In this document: one piece after another, positions 54,102 to 63,341 of the stretch
How the letters are laid out: each line of letters begins with the position of its first letter
Numbering within the stretch: position 1 is the first letter of the stretch
Source: an uncultured Clostridia bacterium
GTDB taxonomy: Bacteria > Bacillota > Clostridia > Christensenellales > Borkfalkiaceae
DNA length: 64,000 bases
Assembly: GCA_944368215.1 (NCBI GenBank)
Contig: CALVWX010000008.1
Location: forward strand, 1-64,000
Reading direction: 5' to 3'
Notes under the pieces: model-generated
Seen by the model: only the letters and a program-made list of their open reading frames with translations
What the model was told of the DNA's origin: nothing
Databases searched by the model: none
Translations under genes and position numbers: made by a program

Positions 54102-54932
54102 TTAAGAAAAATCCACTTCAAGAGTGTCGTCACGCACAAATCCGTCCCCGCGGGGATAATGTAAATGAAGAGTCCTCACATCTTCTTCGTCGGACCTGTT
54201 TATAAGTGTGCGTCTGGAATAGAACTCTCCGCTTTTATAATCTTCAAAAATCTGTTCAACAATTACGTAATCGCAATTTGCTCCCGAAATATAATTTTGG
54301 TATTCACCGCGTTCCTGCGATGAAATTAAATTGTTGCCTGCATCGAATTCCAGAATATTGACGGCAGAAAGATAATCTGTATATACAAAATTTATATCGA
54401 CGGAACACGTATATGCAGGCGATTCACCTTCGCCGCCGGCGTCAGTTGCAGGAAGTCGTTGAGTAAGCGCGGCTCCCGACATCGCATCAAGCGAAAAAGC
54501 CGTACGCTCTTCGCTTAAGTAATAAGAATTATTTTCCTCATCAAGAAGAACAGAATAAAGATACATGACGGTATTTTCAAGCTCGTGAGTGTGCACTAAA
54601 TTTAATTGCACTTCAAAGCCTTCGTTATTGCCGGTTATCTCTTTTATCTGTTTGCCGCTGAATACATCTGCACCCTCTATATAGGTTACATAATATTGGT
54701 CGGACGAGTCATCGTATTTTACCCTTCCACGGTAAAATTTCAGTGCATTGTCGCTTTCGAAATCGGTCGGCGTGAGCGGCGTGCCCTTATCATCACAAAT
54801 GACGGCAAAAATACCGACCATTTTATCTTCACCGAGCGAATCGCCGTCTTGGGAAACTTCGTTTTGCGAACAACCTGCAAAACTCAGCGATACGGCCGCC
54901 GCCATAAAATAAGGAAATACTTTTTTAATCAT
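54102..54932 (-). CDS. Predicted lipoprotein of unknown function
   Basis: A 276-aa secreted protein. The signal peptide MIKKVFPYFMAAAVSLSFAGCSQ ends in the lipobox F-A-G-C, so it would be lipid-anchored on the outer face of the membrane. The rest is acidic and rich in Asp, Glu, Ser and Tyr, with predicted beta structure and no motif I recognise. The start at 54932 is fixed by AAGGAG 7 nt upstream; the reading frame is open 43 codons further but has no site and would bury the signal. It is a single gene with its own promoter and terminator. Confidence 0.85.
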   Translation of the reverse strand: MIKKVFPYFMAAAVSLSFAGCSQNEVSQDGDSLGEDKMVGIFAVICDDKGTPLTPTDFESDNALKFYRGRVKYDDSSDQYYVTYIEGADVFSGKQIKEITGNNEGFEVQLNLVHTHELENTVMYLYSVLLDEENNSYYLSEERTAFSLDAMSGAALTQRLPATDAGGEGESPAYTCSVDINFVYTDYLSAVNILEFDAGNNLISSQERGEYQNYISGANCDYVIVEQIFEDYKSGEFYSRRTLINRSDEEDVRTLHLHYPRGDGFVRDDTLEVDFS

Positions 54933-55065
54933 TTCTATGCTCCTTCCCGTCAGATTGCAAATCACCCGTGATACATTGCGGCGATTGCCTGCCTGAGCAT
55001 GCCAGCTGAAACGGCAATAAAGCAGACAGCTAAAAATCTTCCTTTGATTGTCGTTTTTCAATAAT

Positions 55066-55095
55066 ATAATAACGCCAATCTGATTGCTTTGTCAA
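55066..55095 (-). promoter_or_regulatory. Promoter of the lipoprotein gene
   Basis: Minus strand TTGACA (55090-55095), 18-bp spacer, TATTAT (55066-55071). Confidence 0.7.
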
Positions 55096-55121
55096 TAATA
55101 ATCAGAAGCAGCACTTAATAC

Positions 55122-55165
55122 AAAAAAACGGCCGAACCGTTAAAAAACAATTCAGCCGTCTTTTT
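55122..55165 (-). terminator. Terminator of gdhA
   Basis: ACGGCtGAA pairs with TTCgGCCGT around an AT-rich loop. On the minus strand seven T follow. Confidence 0.8.
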
Positions 55166-55199
55166 CAATACAAAGGAGTATTTTTTATGAATAATTTAA

Positions 55200-56537
<1,338 letters not shown>

Positions 56538-56609
56538 TTATCTCCTTGACGGCAAAATAATTGCCTAAATTTTTTTCTCATAGAAAGCCGTAGTTATAAC
56601 GACTGTTTA

Positions 56610-56638
56610 AGTATAACATAAATTTCAATTATATACAA
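56610..56638 (-). promoter_or_regulatory. gdhA promoter
   Basis: Minus strand TTGTAT (56633-56638), 17-bp spacer ending TGT, TATACT (56610-56615): an extended -10 form like that of ftsK. The leader holds the palindrome GGCAAaataaTTGCC (56551-56565). Confidence 0.68.
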
Positions 56639-56699
56639 ATTTTATGCATGTTTATGAATATTGTAAAAATTTATACTGGGTATAAGTAAAAATTATATA

Positions 56700-57614
56700 T
56701 CAATTTTTGCTGAAATATACGCTGTTTGCCGTGTTATAGAATATATTCTCCATTTCGGAGCGGGTGAATACGCCGCTGTTTATGATATAGTCCTTTAAAT
56801 GAGCGTAAGAATCCCTGCATAAATTTGAAGGAATGTCGGTGCCGAACATGAGCCTGTCCGCCCCCACCTCTTCCTTTGCCGTGCGCAAATGCTCTACAGC
56901 CGTGGGGTATGGATAACTTTCCGGCTTCTGGTTTGAAGGAAGCGAGGCAATGTCGAAATAAACGTTAGACAATGCAAATTTTCCCAGCGTATTCTTTAAT
57001 AATTCAACGTCGGTGCGCTGGGGCGCCAGAAGGTGACAGATTACAAAAGTGACGTGCGGATATTTTTTTATAGCGGCGGAGAGCGCATCAATCTGCCAGC
57101 AGCAGTTTCGCGGCCGTCCGATATCAATTACAAAAACAAGTCCGTTATCCGCCGCGTATTTGTACTGCGCATTCATAACATCGCCGTTCAGATCGACGGG
57201 CGGGTGATAGGCCATCAACCCCGAACCGTTACTGACTTCGAACTTTACCGCTTTAAAACCGAGCTCACCGAAGAGATGCGTTTTTACGTCTTCGACTTTT
57301 GTGCAAAACGGGTCGTAGCTGGCCGCGCCGACAAAGCGGTGAGGATATTTTTTCACAGCTTCGGCGGTATATTCGTTCTGAAAACCGAAAAACTGCCCCT
57401 GTAAAAGAACAGCCTTTTCAACGCCGTTCTCGTCCATTACCTTTAAAAGCGCTTCGGGCGAAGCGCCGTATTCGCCTATTTCGGGCGGAATCATCTGAAA
57501 TGAAGTGCCGTCGGCATACTGCGCCATTCCGCCGCCTATACCCTGAAGTTCCCCGCGCGAAGTGAATCCTGCAATGTAACGGACAACGTGCGCGTGCGCA
57601 TCGATTATTTTCAT
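56700..57614 (-). CDS. Amidohydrolase-family metal-dependent hydrolase
   Basis: TIM-barrel enzyme of the amidohydrolase-2 group (PF04909). The metal motif D-A-H-A-H is at the N-terminus (IIDAHAHVV), FVICHLLAP gives a further histidine, and LMFGTDIPSN the final aspartate. The family includes decarboxylases and lactonases for aromatic and sugar acids; the substrate is not readable. I start at 57614, with GGAGAG 4-5 nt upstream; an in-frame TTG four codons earlier overlaps that site. 304 aa. A single gene, downstream-adjacent to gdhA on the same strand but ~165 nt from it. Confidence 0.87.
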   Translation of the reverse strand: MKIIDAHAHVVRYIAGFTSRGELQGIGGGMAQYADGTSFQMIPPEIGEYGASPEALLKVMDENGVEKAVLLQGQFFGFQNEYTAEAVKKYPHRFVGAASYDPFCTKVEDVKTHLFGELGFKAVKFEVSNGSGLMAYHPPVDLNGDVMNAQYKYAADNGLVFVIDIGRPRNCCWQIDALSAAIKKYPHVTFVICHLLAPQRTDVELLKNTLGKFALSNVYFDIASLPSNQKPESYPYPTAVEHLRTAKEEVGADRLMFGTDIPSNLCRDSYAHLKDYIINSGVFTRSEMENIFYNTANSVYFSKN

Positions 57615-57707
57615 AAAACTCTCCAAACAATTTTTACTGATTATAACACAATAGCTTCAAGTTAACAAGCGGACACGCGCAAAAGAATTTTTACATAATA
57701 TGTTTAT

Positions 57708-58193
57708 ATGGAAATATTTGAATATAACAGGAGCGCCGCATATGAATATGCCAAGAAATGGGCGTTCAGACGCAACCCGAAATTTTATAATTTTGACAAT
57801 ATCGGCGGCGACTGCACAAATTTTGCCTCGCAATGCATTAATGCAGGCGCGGGCGTAATGAACTTTACTCCGACTTTCGGTTGGTATTACATAAATATAA
57901 ACGAACGCGCGCCCGCATGGACGGGAGTTGAATACCTGTACAACTTCCTTACGACAAACGACGGCGAAGGGCCCTTTGCCGAAAACGCGCCGCTGAATAA
58001 ACTTGAAGCGGGCGATATAGTTCAGCTTGGAACGGCGACCGGCGATTATTACCATTCTCCCGTTGTCGTGGCCGTAGAAAGAAACAAGATTTTTGTAGCC
58101 GCCCACACATACGACGCATTCATGCGTCCCCTTTCATCATACAATTACGCCCGTGCGCGCGGAATACATATATTGGGCGTGCGCAAAAATTAA
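57708..58193 (+). CDS. Amidase_6-domain protein without signal peptide
   Basis: A 161-aa protein of the putative amidase domain family (PF12671), a papain-like fold. It opens with YNRSAAYEYAKKWAFRRNP and has the cysteine motif GGDCTNFASQC and the histidine in YYHSPVVVA, which would form the catalytic pair. Most relatives are secreted or sit in spore-related proteins; this one has no signal peptide or membrane segment and is the domain alone. The ribosome site is poor. Substrate unknown; a peptide or amide bond is assumed from the fold. Confidence 0.85.
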   Translation: MEIFEYNRSAAYEYAKKWAFRRNPKFYNFDNIGGDCTNFASQCINAGAGVMNFTPTFGWYYININERAPAWTGVEYLYNFLTTNDGEGPFAENAPLNKLEAGDIVQLGTATGDYYHSPVVVAVERNKIFVAAHTYDAFMRPLSSYNYARARGIHILGVRKN

Positions 58194-58230
58194 TTCCTTA
58201 CTTATAATGCATGTAAGATTTTTAAGGATT

Positions 58231-58255
58231 GGACAATAAATTTAAATTATTGTCC
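58231..58255. other. AT-rich hairpin after the Amidase_6 gene
   Basis: GGACAATAA / TTATTGTCC with a 7-nt loop, 37 nt after the stop. No T run, so it is a weak terminator at best. The rest of the gap up to tRNA-Ser holds nothing else that I can name. Confidence 0.5.
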
Positions 58256-58350
58256 TGAATGCGAGTATGAAAATATTGTACCTCTGCAAGACTTATAAAA
58301 GTAAAAATGAAATTAGGGATAAAAATATTTTTTAAACAGCTTAAAAACGC

Positions 58351-58379
58351 TTGAAATTTTTTCGGCTATGTTATAAAAT
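58351..58379 (+). promoter_or_regulatory. tRNA-Ser promoter
   Basis: TTGAAA (58351-58356), 17-bp spacer, TAAAAT (58374-58379), 11 nt before the tRNA. Confidence 0.6.
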
Positions 58380-58390
58380 ATTTAAGTCAC

Positions 58391-58480
58391 GCAGAGATGG
58401 CAGAGTGGTCGAATGCGCACGACTCGAAATCGTGTTACGTAGGAATACGTACGGAGGTTCGAATCCTCTTCTCTGCGCCA
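58391..58480 (+). tRNA. tRNA-Ser (anticodon CGA)
   Basis: Acceptor GCAGAGA / TCTCTGC with discriminator G and encoded CCA. Anticodon stem CACGA / TCGTG with loop CTCGAAA (anticodon CGA, reads TCG). The long variable arm (TACGTAGGAATACGTA) is typical of a class II serine tRNA. Confidence 0.96.
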
Positions 58481-58516
58481 AAACGGGCGAACAGCTTTTG
58501 CTGTTCGCCCGTTTTG
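58481..58516 (+). terminator. Terminator of tRNA-Ser
   Basis: AAACGGGCGAACAGC pairs with GCTGTTCGCCCGTTT around TTTT. It starts right after the CCA end. Confidence 0.9.
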
Positions 58517-58834
58517 ATGTAGTGGACAAGCTTGAAAACGCAAGCGATTCGTACAGGAGCGTATAGCGCGCCTGTACGAATCGCCGAGAGTACCCTTTGA
58601 AGGTTTCGGCGACATTCTCTTCCCAGAGCGATTTTTTATCAATGGCAAACAAAACTCCCACAGTAAGTTAAACAGCTATTTCACAGATGCAAATTTTTGT
58701 AATGACACATAAATTTAAATGCTACACTTTAACTATGTCGTTTATAGCAAACACATAGAAATCAATTAAATTTTTTATCAACAGAATTCCTTTTTTGCGC
58801 GGAATTCTTTTTTGATATTTTTGCCGAACATCTA
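58517..58834. other. Gene-free region between tRNA-Ser and ilvA
   Basis: About 320 bp. It contains one long perfect hairpin (58544-58584), then AT-rich DNA leading to the ilvA promoter. The open frame on the minus strand here runs antisense through the tRNA and is not believable as a gene. I see nothing else. Confidence 0.6.
58544..58584. repeat. 14-bp perfect inverted repeat downstream of tRNA-Ser
   Basis: GCGATTCGTACAGG and its exact complement CCTGTACGAATCGC enclose a 13-nt loop. There is no T run on the plus strand, so it is not an ordinary terminator. Confidence 0.75.
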
Positions 58835-58863
58835 TTGACATACTTATGCAGGAAATGTATAAT
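58835..58863 (+). promoter_or_regulatory. Consensus promoter of ilvA-ridA
   Basis: Perfect TTGACA (58835-58840), 17-bp spacer, TATAAT (58858-58863), with TG just before the -10. Confidence 0.87.
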
Positions 58864-58895
58864 ATTTTGTATATTTATAAATCAAAGGTAAAAAA

Positions 58896-60098
58896 ATGTT
58901 GACTTTAGACAAAGTGTATCACGCAAGATATGTATTAAAAGAGGCAATAAGACAGACGGACATGATATATTCGCCCGTAATATCCGAAGAGAGCGGCTGC
59001 GAAGTTTATTTAAAAACAGAAAATCTGCAGGTAACGGGCTCTTTCAAAGTGAGGGGCGCTTATTACAAAATATCCCAGCTCAACGAGGAAGAAAAAGCGC
59101 GCGGCGTTATAGCCTGCTCGGCGGGCAACCACGCGCAGGGCGTTGCCCTCGCTTCCAAAAAATTCGGCATAAAATCGATAATCTGCATGCCCGACGGCGC
59201 GCCCATATCCAAAGTGGAAGCGACAAAGAGCTACGGTGCGGAAGTCGTTCTGGTTCCAGGCGTTTACGACGACGCTCACAACGAAGCCGAACGACTCAAG
59301 GAAGAAAAAGGTTACACCTTCATTCATCCCTTTGAGGACGAAGACGTAATAGCCGGTCAGGGAACGATAGGACTTGAAATTATAGACCAGCTCAAAGACG
59401 TGGACGCAATAGTCGTTCCAATCGGCGGCGGCGGACTGGCTTCCGGCGTGGCCTTTGCCGTAAAATCTTTAAATCCCGCCGTAAAAGTATACGGCGTTCA
59501 GTCGTCCGGAGCTCCCTCCATGCTGACCTCCGTAGAACACCACAAAATCGAGTGTCTGCCCTTCGTTTCGACCATCGCAGACGGCATTGCCGTAAAGGAA
59601 CCGGGCAAGCACACTTTTGAACTTTGCTCAAAATACCTCGACGGCATAGTCAGCGTTACGGATGATCAGGTTTCCGCCGCAATACTCGCACTCATTGAAA
59701 AACAAAAGATGATAGCCGAAGGTGCGGGAGCAGTCGGGCTCGCAGCTATAATGTATAACAAGATTCCAGATATAAAAGGCAAAAAAGTGTGCTGCCTCAT
59801 TTCAGGCGGAAACATAGACGTTACCATACTTTCGCGCGTGATAAACCGCGGACTTTTGATGAGCGGCAGGCAGTGCTCGCTTACGCTTGAGCTGATGGAT
59901 AAACCGGGACAACTCGTTGGAGTTTCAAGCATAATAGCCCGGTGCGGCGGCAACGTTACGGCAGTGCTGCACGAAAGGTCGAACGAGGGCACGGCGGTCA
60001 ACGGCTGCTACCTTAAACTTCAGATTGAAACGAGAAATTTTGAGCACATACGCGAGATAAAGCAAAAACTTGCCGAAAACGGCTTTAAAGTAGTATAA
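58896..60098 (+). CDS. ilvA: Threonine ammonia-lyase with ACT domain
   Basis: PLP enzyme that turns threonine into 2-oxobutyrate and ammonia, feeding isoleucine synthesis (ilvC is also in the window) or threonine breakdown. The PLP lysine is in VTGSFKVRGAYYK, the phosphate loop in PIGGGGLASGV, and a single C-terminal ACT-like domain (SLTLELMDKPGQLVGVSSIIARCGGNV) gives allosteric control. 400 aa is the short type (also named tdcB), not the 500-aa E. coli IlvA. It is co-transcribed with ridA. Confidence 0.94.
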   Translation: MLTLDKVYHARYVLKEAIRQTDMIYSPVISEESGCEVYLKTENLQVTGSFKVRGAYYKISQLNEEEKARGVIACSAGNHAQGVALASKKFGIKSIICMPDGAPISKVEATKSYGAEVVLVPGVYDDAHNEAERLKEEKGYTFIHPFEDEDVIAGQGTIGLEIIDQLKDVDAIVVPIGGGGLASGVAFAVKSLNPAVKVYGVQSSGAPSMLTSVEHHKIECLPFVSTIADGIAVKEPGKHTFELCSKYLDGIVSVTDDQVSAAILALIEKQKMIAEGAGAVGLAAIMYNKIPDIKGKKVCCLISGGNIDVTILSRVINRGLLMSGRQCSLTLELMDKPGQLVGVSSIIARCGGNVTAVLHERSNEGTAVNGCYLKLQIETRNFEHIREIKQKLAENGFKVV

Positions 60099-60140
60099 AC
60101 GGCGCGGCAAACGACAAAAAAAATATTAGAGGAAAAAATT

Positions 60141-60512
60141 ATGAAAACAGTTTCTACAACCAACGCCCCTGCGGCCATAGGCCCCTACTCCCAGGCAAAA
60201 ATATGCGGTAATCTGGTATTTACTTCCGGCCAGATACCCGTCAATCCCGCCACGGGTCAGATTGAGGTATTTGACATAGTCGGACAGACCCATCAGGCAT
60301 GTAAAAACGTAAAGGCTTTGCTGGAGGCGGCGGGTTCTTCAATGAATAAAGTTGTAAAGACGACGTGCTTTCTTTCGGACATTGCCGACTTCACCGACTT
60401 CAACGACGTATATAAGGAATACTTTACTTCCTGCCCCGCGCGGAGCTGCGTGGCCGTTAAGGACATTCCCAAGGGATGTCTTGTGGAAATTGAGGCTGTT
60501 GCCGAGCTTTGA
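60141..60512 (+). CDS. ridA: RidA-family 2-iminobutanoate/2-iminopropanoate deaminase
   Basis: Hydrolyses reactive enamine/imine intermediates released by PLP enzymes such as IlvA. 123 aa, typical trimeric RidA: GPYSQAKICGNLVFTSGQIP near the start and the conserved arginine in CPARSCVAVKDIPKG. The gene follows ilvA by 42 nt in the same transcript, so it is placed to clear the product of that enzyme. Confidence 0.95.
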   Translation: MKTVSTTNAPAAIGPYSQAKICGNLVFTSGQIPVNPATGQIEVFDIVGQTHQACKNVKALLEAAGSSMNKVVKTTCFLSDIADFTDFNDVYKEYFTSCPARSCVAVKDIPKGCLVEIEAVAEL

Positions 60513-60542
60513 TTAATTTAAGTGCATGTCGCTTACTTTTTG

Positions 60543-60571
60543 TTGACTTATCAACTTATTTGGTCTATACT
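60543..60571 (+). promoter_or_regulatory. Promoter of the first DegV gene
   Basis: TTGACT (60543-60548), 17-bp spacer, TATACT (60566-60571), ~30 nt before the ATG. Confidence 0.8.
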
Positions 60572-60601
60572 GGATATATAACTTTGATTTAAGAGGTAGA
60601 C

Positions 60602-61468
60602 ATGAAAATAGCTATTGTAACCGACAGCAACAGCGGCATAACTCAGGCTATGGCCAAAGAAATGGGCGTTTACGTTGTGCCCATGCCCGTGCTTATAGAC
60701 GGCGAACAGTACTTTGAAGATATATCGCTTACGCAGGAACAGTTCTATGAAAAGCTAAAGTCAGACGCGCAGGTTTCAACTTCGCAGCCCAGTGCGTTCG
60801 ACGTGGGAGAACTGTGGACCAGACTTTTAAAAGAATACGACAAAATTATTCACGTCCCCATGTCGTCAGGACTTTCAGAGACATGCCATACCCTTTCCCA
60901 CCTCGCCGAAACGGAATATGCGGGCAAGGTTTACGTCATTGACAATCAAAGAATTTCCATAACCATGCGCCAGAGCGTTACAGATGCGCAGAACATGATA
61001 AAAGACGGCAAGTCGGCAGAAGAAATAAGAGATTTCCTTATGGCGACAAAGTTGCAGTCGAGCATTTATATAATGGTCGATACGCTTAAATATCTTAAAA
61101 AGGGCGGAAGACTTACCCCCGCCGTCGCTGCAATAGGTACGCTTTTGAAGATTAAACCCGTGCTTCAGATTCAGGGCGAAAAACTTGACCAATTTGCAAA
61201 GGTTAGAAAGCTTGCCGATGCGAAAACAACGATGATCAACGCTGTTAAGCACGACTTTGAAACACGATTTGCCGGGTTGCGCAAAGCAGGCAAAATGACT
61301 CTCGCCGTTGCGCACACGCAGAATTTTGAGGAGGCAGAAACTTTTAAAGACGAATTAAAGGCGGCCTTCCCCGACGTGGAGTTTACGTTTATAGACCCCC
61401 TCTCATTAAGCGTTTCCTGCCATATCGGCCCCGGCGCGCTCGCAGTTGCCGCCACGATAAAATATTGA
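60602..61468 (+). CDS. DegV-family fatty acid-binding protein, copy 1
   Basis: FakB-type protein that holds a fatty acid for phosphorylation by FakA. An N-terminal domain begins IAIVTDSNSGIT; the STSQPS and SSGLSET motifs bind the carboxylate; and TLKYLKKGGRLTP marks the second domain. 288 aa is normal. GAGGT precedes the ATG. The next gene is a paralogue. FakA is not in the window. The link to the acyl-ACP thioesterase at 7 kb, a possible source of free fatty acid, is only suggestive. Confidence 0.93.
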   Translation: MKIAIVTDSNSGITQAMAKEMGVYVVPMPVLIDGEQYFEDISLTQEQFYEKLKSDAQVSTSQPSAFDVGELWTRLLKEYDKIIHVPMSSGLSETCHTLSHLAETEYAGKVYVIDNQRISITMRQSVTDAQNMIKDGKSAEEIRDFLMATKLQSSIYIMVDTLKYLKKGGRLTPAVAAIGTLLKIKPVLQIQGEKLDQFAKVRKLADAKTTMINAVKHDFETRFAGLRKAGKMTLAVAHTQNFEEAETFKDELKAAFPDVEFTFIDPLSLSVSCHIGPGALAVAATIKY

Positions 61469-61479
61469 CGACGGCGGTA

Positions 61480-61508
61480 TTGACATTCCCGACCGATAAG
61501 TATATAAT
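61480..61508 (+). promoter_or_regulatory. Consensus promoter of the second DegV gene
   Basis: Perfect TTGACA (61480-61485), 17-bp spacer, TATAAT (61503-61508). It lies in the 76-nt gap between the two paralogues. Confidence 0.88.
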
Positions 61509-61544
61509 TTTATTGAAAAGCCTTTACTTACGCAAGGAGAGAAC

Positions 61545-62420
61545 ATGAGCATTAAAATTGTAACCGACAGTAACTGCGGATACACCGTTGAACAAGCAGA
61601 AGCTTTGGGCATTGAAATTCAGCCTACCCCTATTCTAATCAACGGCCAACAGTACTTTCAGGAAGAAGGGCTGACAATAGATAAATTCTATGAATATCTT
61701 ACGTCGGACGACGCAAGGGTTTCCACATCACAGCCCAACCCATACGATGTGGCCGAAAGATGGAGAAGAATTTTAAAGGAATACGACGAAATTCTTTATA
61801 TACCCCTCTCCAGCGGACTTTCCGAAACGGCGCTCGTAATCAAACATATGGCCGAAACAGAACCTGAATTTATAGGCAAAGTCTATGCCCTGGACAACCA
61901 CAGAGTATCCATTACGCAGAAGCAGGCTGTGATTGACGCTCTCAACATGATCAAAGACGGAAAGAGTGCAAAAGAAATTTACGACTGGCTGATGAATACT
62001 GCGCACACATCCTCCATTTATATCGCAGTAAATACGCTTAAATATCTTAAAAAAGGCGGAAGACTGACGCCCGCCGTCGCCGCGATAGGCACGCTTTTGA
62101 AAATTAAGCCTGTACTTCAGATTCAGGGTGAAAAACTCGACCAGTACGCAAAAGTGAGAAAGCTTGCCGACGCAAAATCGACGATGATTAACGCGATAAA
62201 AAACGACCTTGAGACACGCTTTGCTGAAGAACGCAAGGCGGGTAAAATGACGATAGGCATTGCCCATACGCAGTGCCTCGACGAGGCGAAGGCGTTTGCA
62301 GATGAAATCAATGCCGCTTTCCCCGACGTAGAGTTCACGTTCATAGACCCCCTTTCGCTCAGCGTAGCCGTACATATCGGCCCAGGCGCACTCGCCGCGG
62401 CTTGCACTATAAAATACTGA
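61545..62420 (+). CDS. DegV-family fatty acid-binding protein, copy 2
   Basis: Second FakB-type protein, 291 aa, tandem to copy 1. It shares a stretch of 37 identical residues from TLKYLKKGG to GEKLDQ, while the first ~150 residues, which form much of the lipid pocket, have diverged strongly. Synonymous sites differ throughout, so the duplication is not recent. AGGAGA precedes the ATG, and it has its own strong promoter. FakB paralogues in other Bacillota differ in fatty acid preference, which is likely here too. Confidence 0.93.
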   Translation: MSIKIVTDSNCGYTVEQAEALGIEIQPTPILINGQQYFQEEGLTIDKFYEYLTSDDARVSTSQPNPYDVAERWRRILKEYDEILYIPLSSGLSETALVIKHMAETEPEFIGKVYALDNHRVSITQKQAVIDALNMIKDGKSAKEIYDWLMNTAHTSSIYIAVNTLKYLKKGGRLTPAVAAIGTLLKIKPVLQIQGEKLDQYAKVRKLADAKSTMINAIKNDLETRFAEERKAGKMTIGIAHTQCLDEAKAFADEINAAFPDVEFTFIDPLSLSVAVHIGPGALAAACTIKY

Positions 62421-62438
62421 AAATCAACCGACATACGA

Positions 62439-62475
62439 CCCGTGCAGATCATATCCGCACGGGCCGTAATTTTAT
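62439..62475 (+). terminator. Terminator of the second DegV gene
   Basis: CCCGTGC / GCACGGG (62439-62463) with an 11-nt loop, then CGTAATTTTATT. Confidence 0.75.
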
Positions 62476-63260
62476 TGTGACAGATAAAGCGTCCGGGTAC
62501 GCCGTTTTGCCACCAGCATGGCGTTATAAATCATGCCCACCACAAGACTGCTTATCATTACATAGCACCACAGCAGAAAAACTATTATCGCCGCCACCGC
62601 TCCGTACAGTTGCGAAGGGTCAGAAAAGTGCATATACACGGTAAAACCAGCGGCGAGAACCAGCCAGAGCGCCGTGGTAAGCAGACTGCCGCAGAGCGCT
62701 CCAGAAAAATCGAGTTTATACGGACAGGCAAAAATATTTAAAAGCAACGCTATAAAGAAACAAACGACGGTAGTAAAAATCAGTTGCAGACACTCTATGA
62801 CATTGAGTGGTACAAAATATAAAAGGGCTTTTTCGCCCGCTATAATGAACGTGGCGACCAGTGCGACGGCAAGGATTGTTGCTATTACTATGCCAGCCGC
62901 GGCAAGCCTCAGTTTCAGTCCTCCCTTTTTCCTGTTGCAGTCGTAAATAATTTCGCCGCTGCGCCGCAGATGATAAAAAAAGTTTGTAGATGAATATAAA
63001 GAAGTAGCCGCGAGAATGATGCCCGCACCCGACGCTGCATTCTGTGCGGCGTTATTGAGGTAGGTTATAAAAGGTTCAACCGCCTCAAAAAATGTATGCG
63101 AAACTACGCCGCGCAAATCTATTTTACCGACTATGAGCGCAAGCCATAACAATGCAGGCGCAATGCTCATAAGCAAAAAATAAACAAGCGTGCCGGCTAT
63201 TGTTGAATATCGCTTATCTGAAAAATGTTTGTACAGTGCCAGCAACTTCTTCATAAACAT
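62472..63260 (-). CDS. YihY/BrkB-family membrane protein
   Basis: A 262-aa integral membrane protein of the UPF0761 family with about six helices. It begins KKLLALYKHFSDKRYSTIAGTLVYFLLMSIAPALLWL, followed by the family segments SSTNFFYHLRRSGEIIYD and LYGAVAAIIVFLLWCYVMISSLVVGMIYNA. The function of the family is not established, and the old ribonuclease BN name is wrong. The start is ATG at 63260, with GGGGGA upstream. It is possibly co-transcribed with the Cys-rich gene 81 nt upstream. Confidence 0.9.
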   Translation of the reverse strand: MFMKKLLALYKHFSDKRYSTIAGTLVYFLLMSIAPALLWLALIVGKIDLRGVVSHTFFEAVEPFITYLNNAAQNAASGAGIILAATSLYSSTNFFYHLRRSGEIIYDCNRKKGGLKLRLAAAGIVIATILAVALVATFIIAGEKALLYFVPLNVIECLQLIFTTVVCFFIALLLNIFACPYKLDFSGALCGSLLTTALWLVLAAGFTVYMHFSDPSQLYGAVAAIIVFLLWCYVMISSLVVGMIYNAMLVAKRRTRTLYLSQ

Positions 63261-63297
63261 AGTTTTGCCATCCCCCGCAAAGGCTATGCACGGCGAC

Positions 63298-63321
63298 GGG
63301 GCGCGGCCAAAGCCGCGCCCC
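63298..63321. other. GC-rich hairpin between the Cys-rich gene and the BrkB gene
   Basis: GGGGCGCGGC / GCCGCGCCCC with a CAAA loop. There is no T run on either side, so it may be an mRNA-processing or weak termination element. Confidence 0.6.
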
Positions 63322-63341
63322 GCTTGAAATTAATTTTGCAA

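Noticed and set aside
58371..58661. Minus-strand open frame of 96 residues
   Set aside because: It runs antisense through tRNA-Ser and its terminator; a well-known type of false gene.
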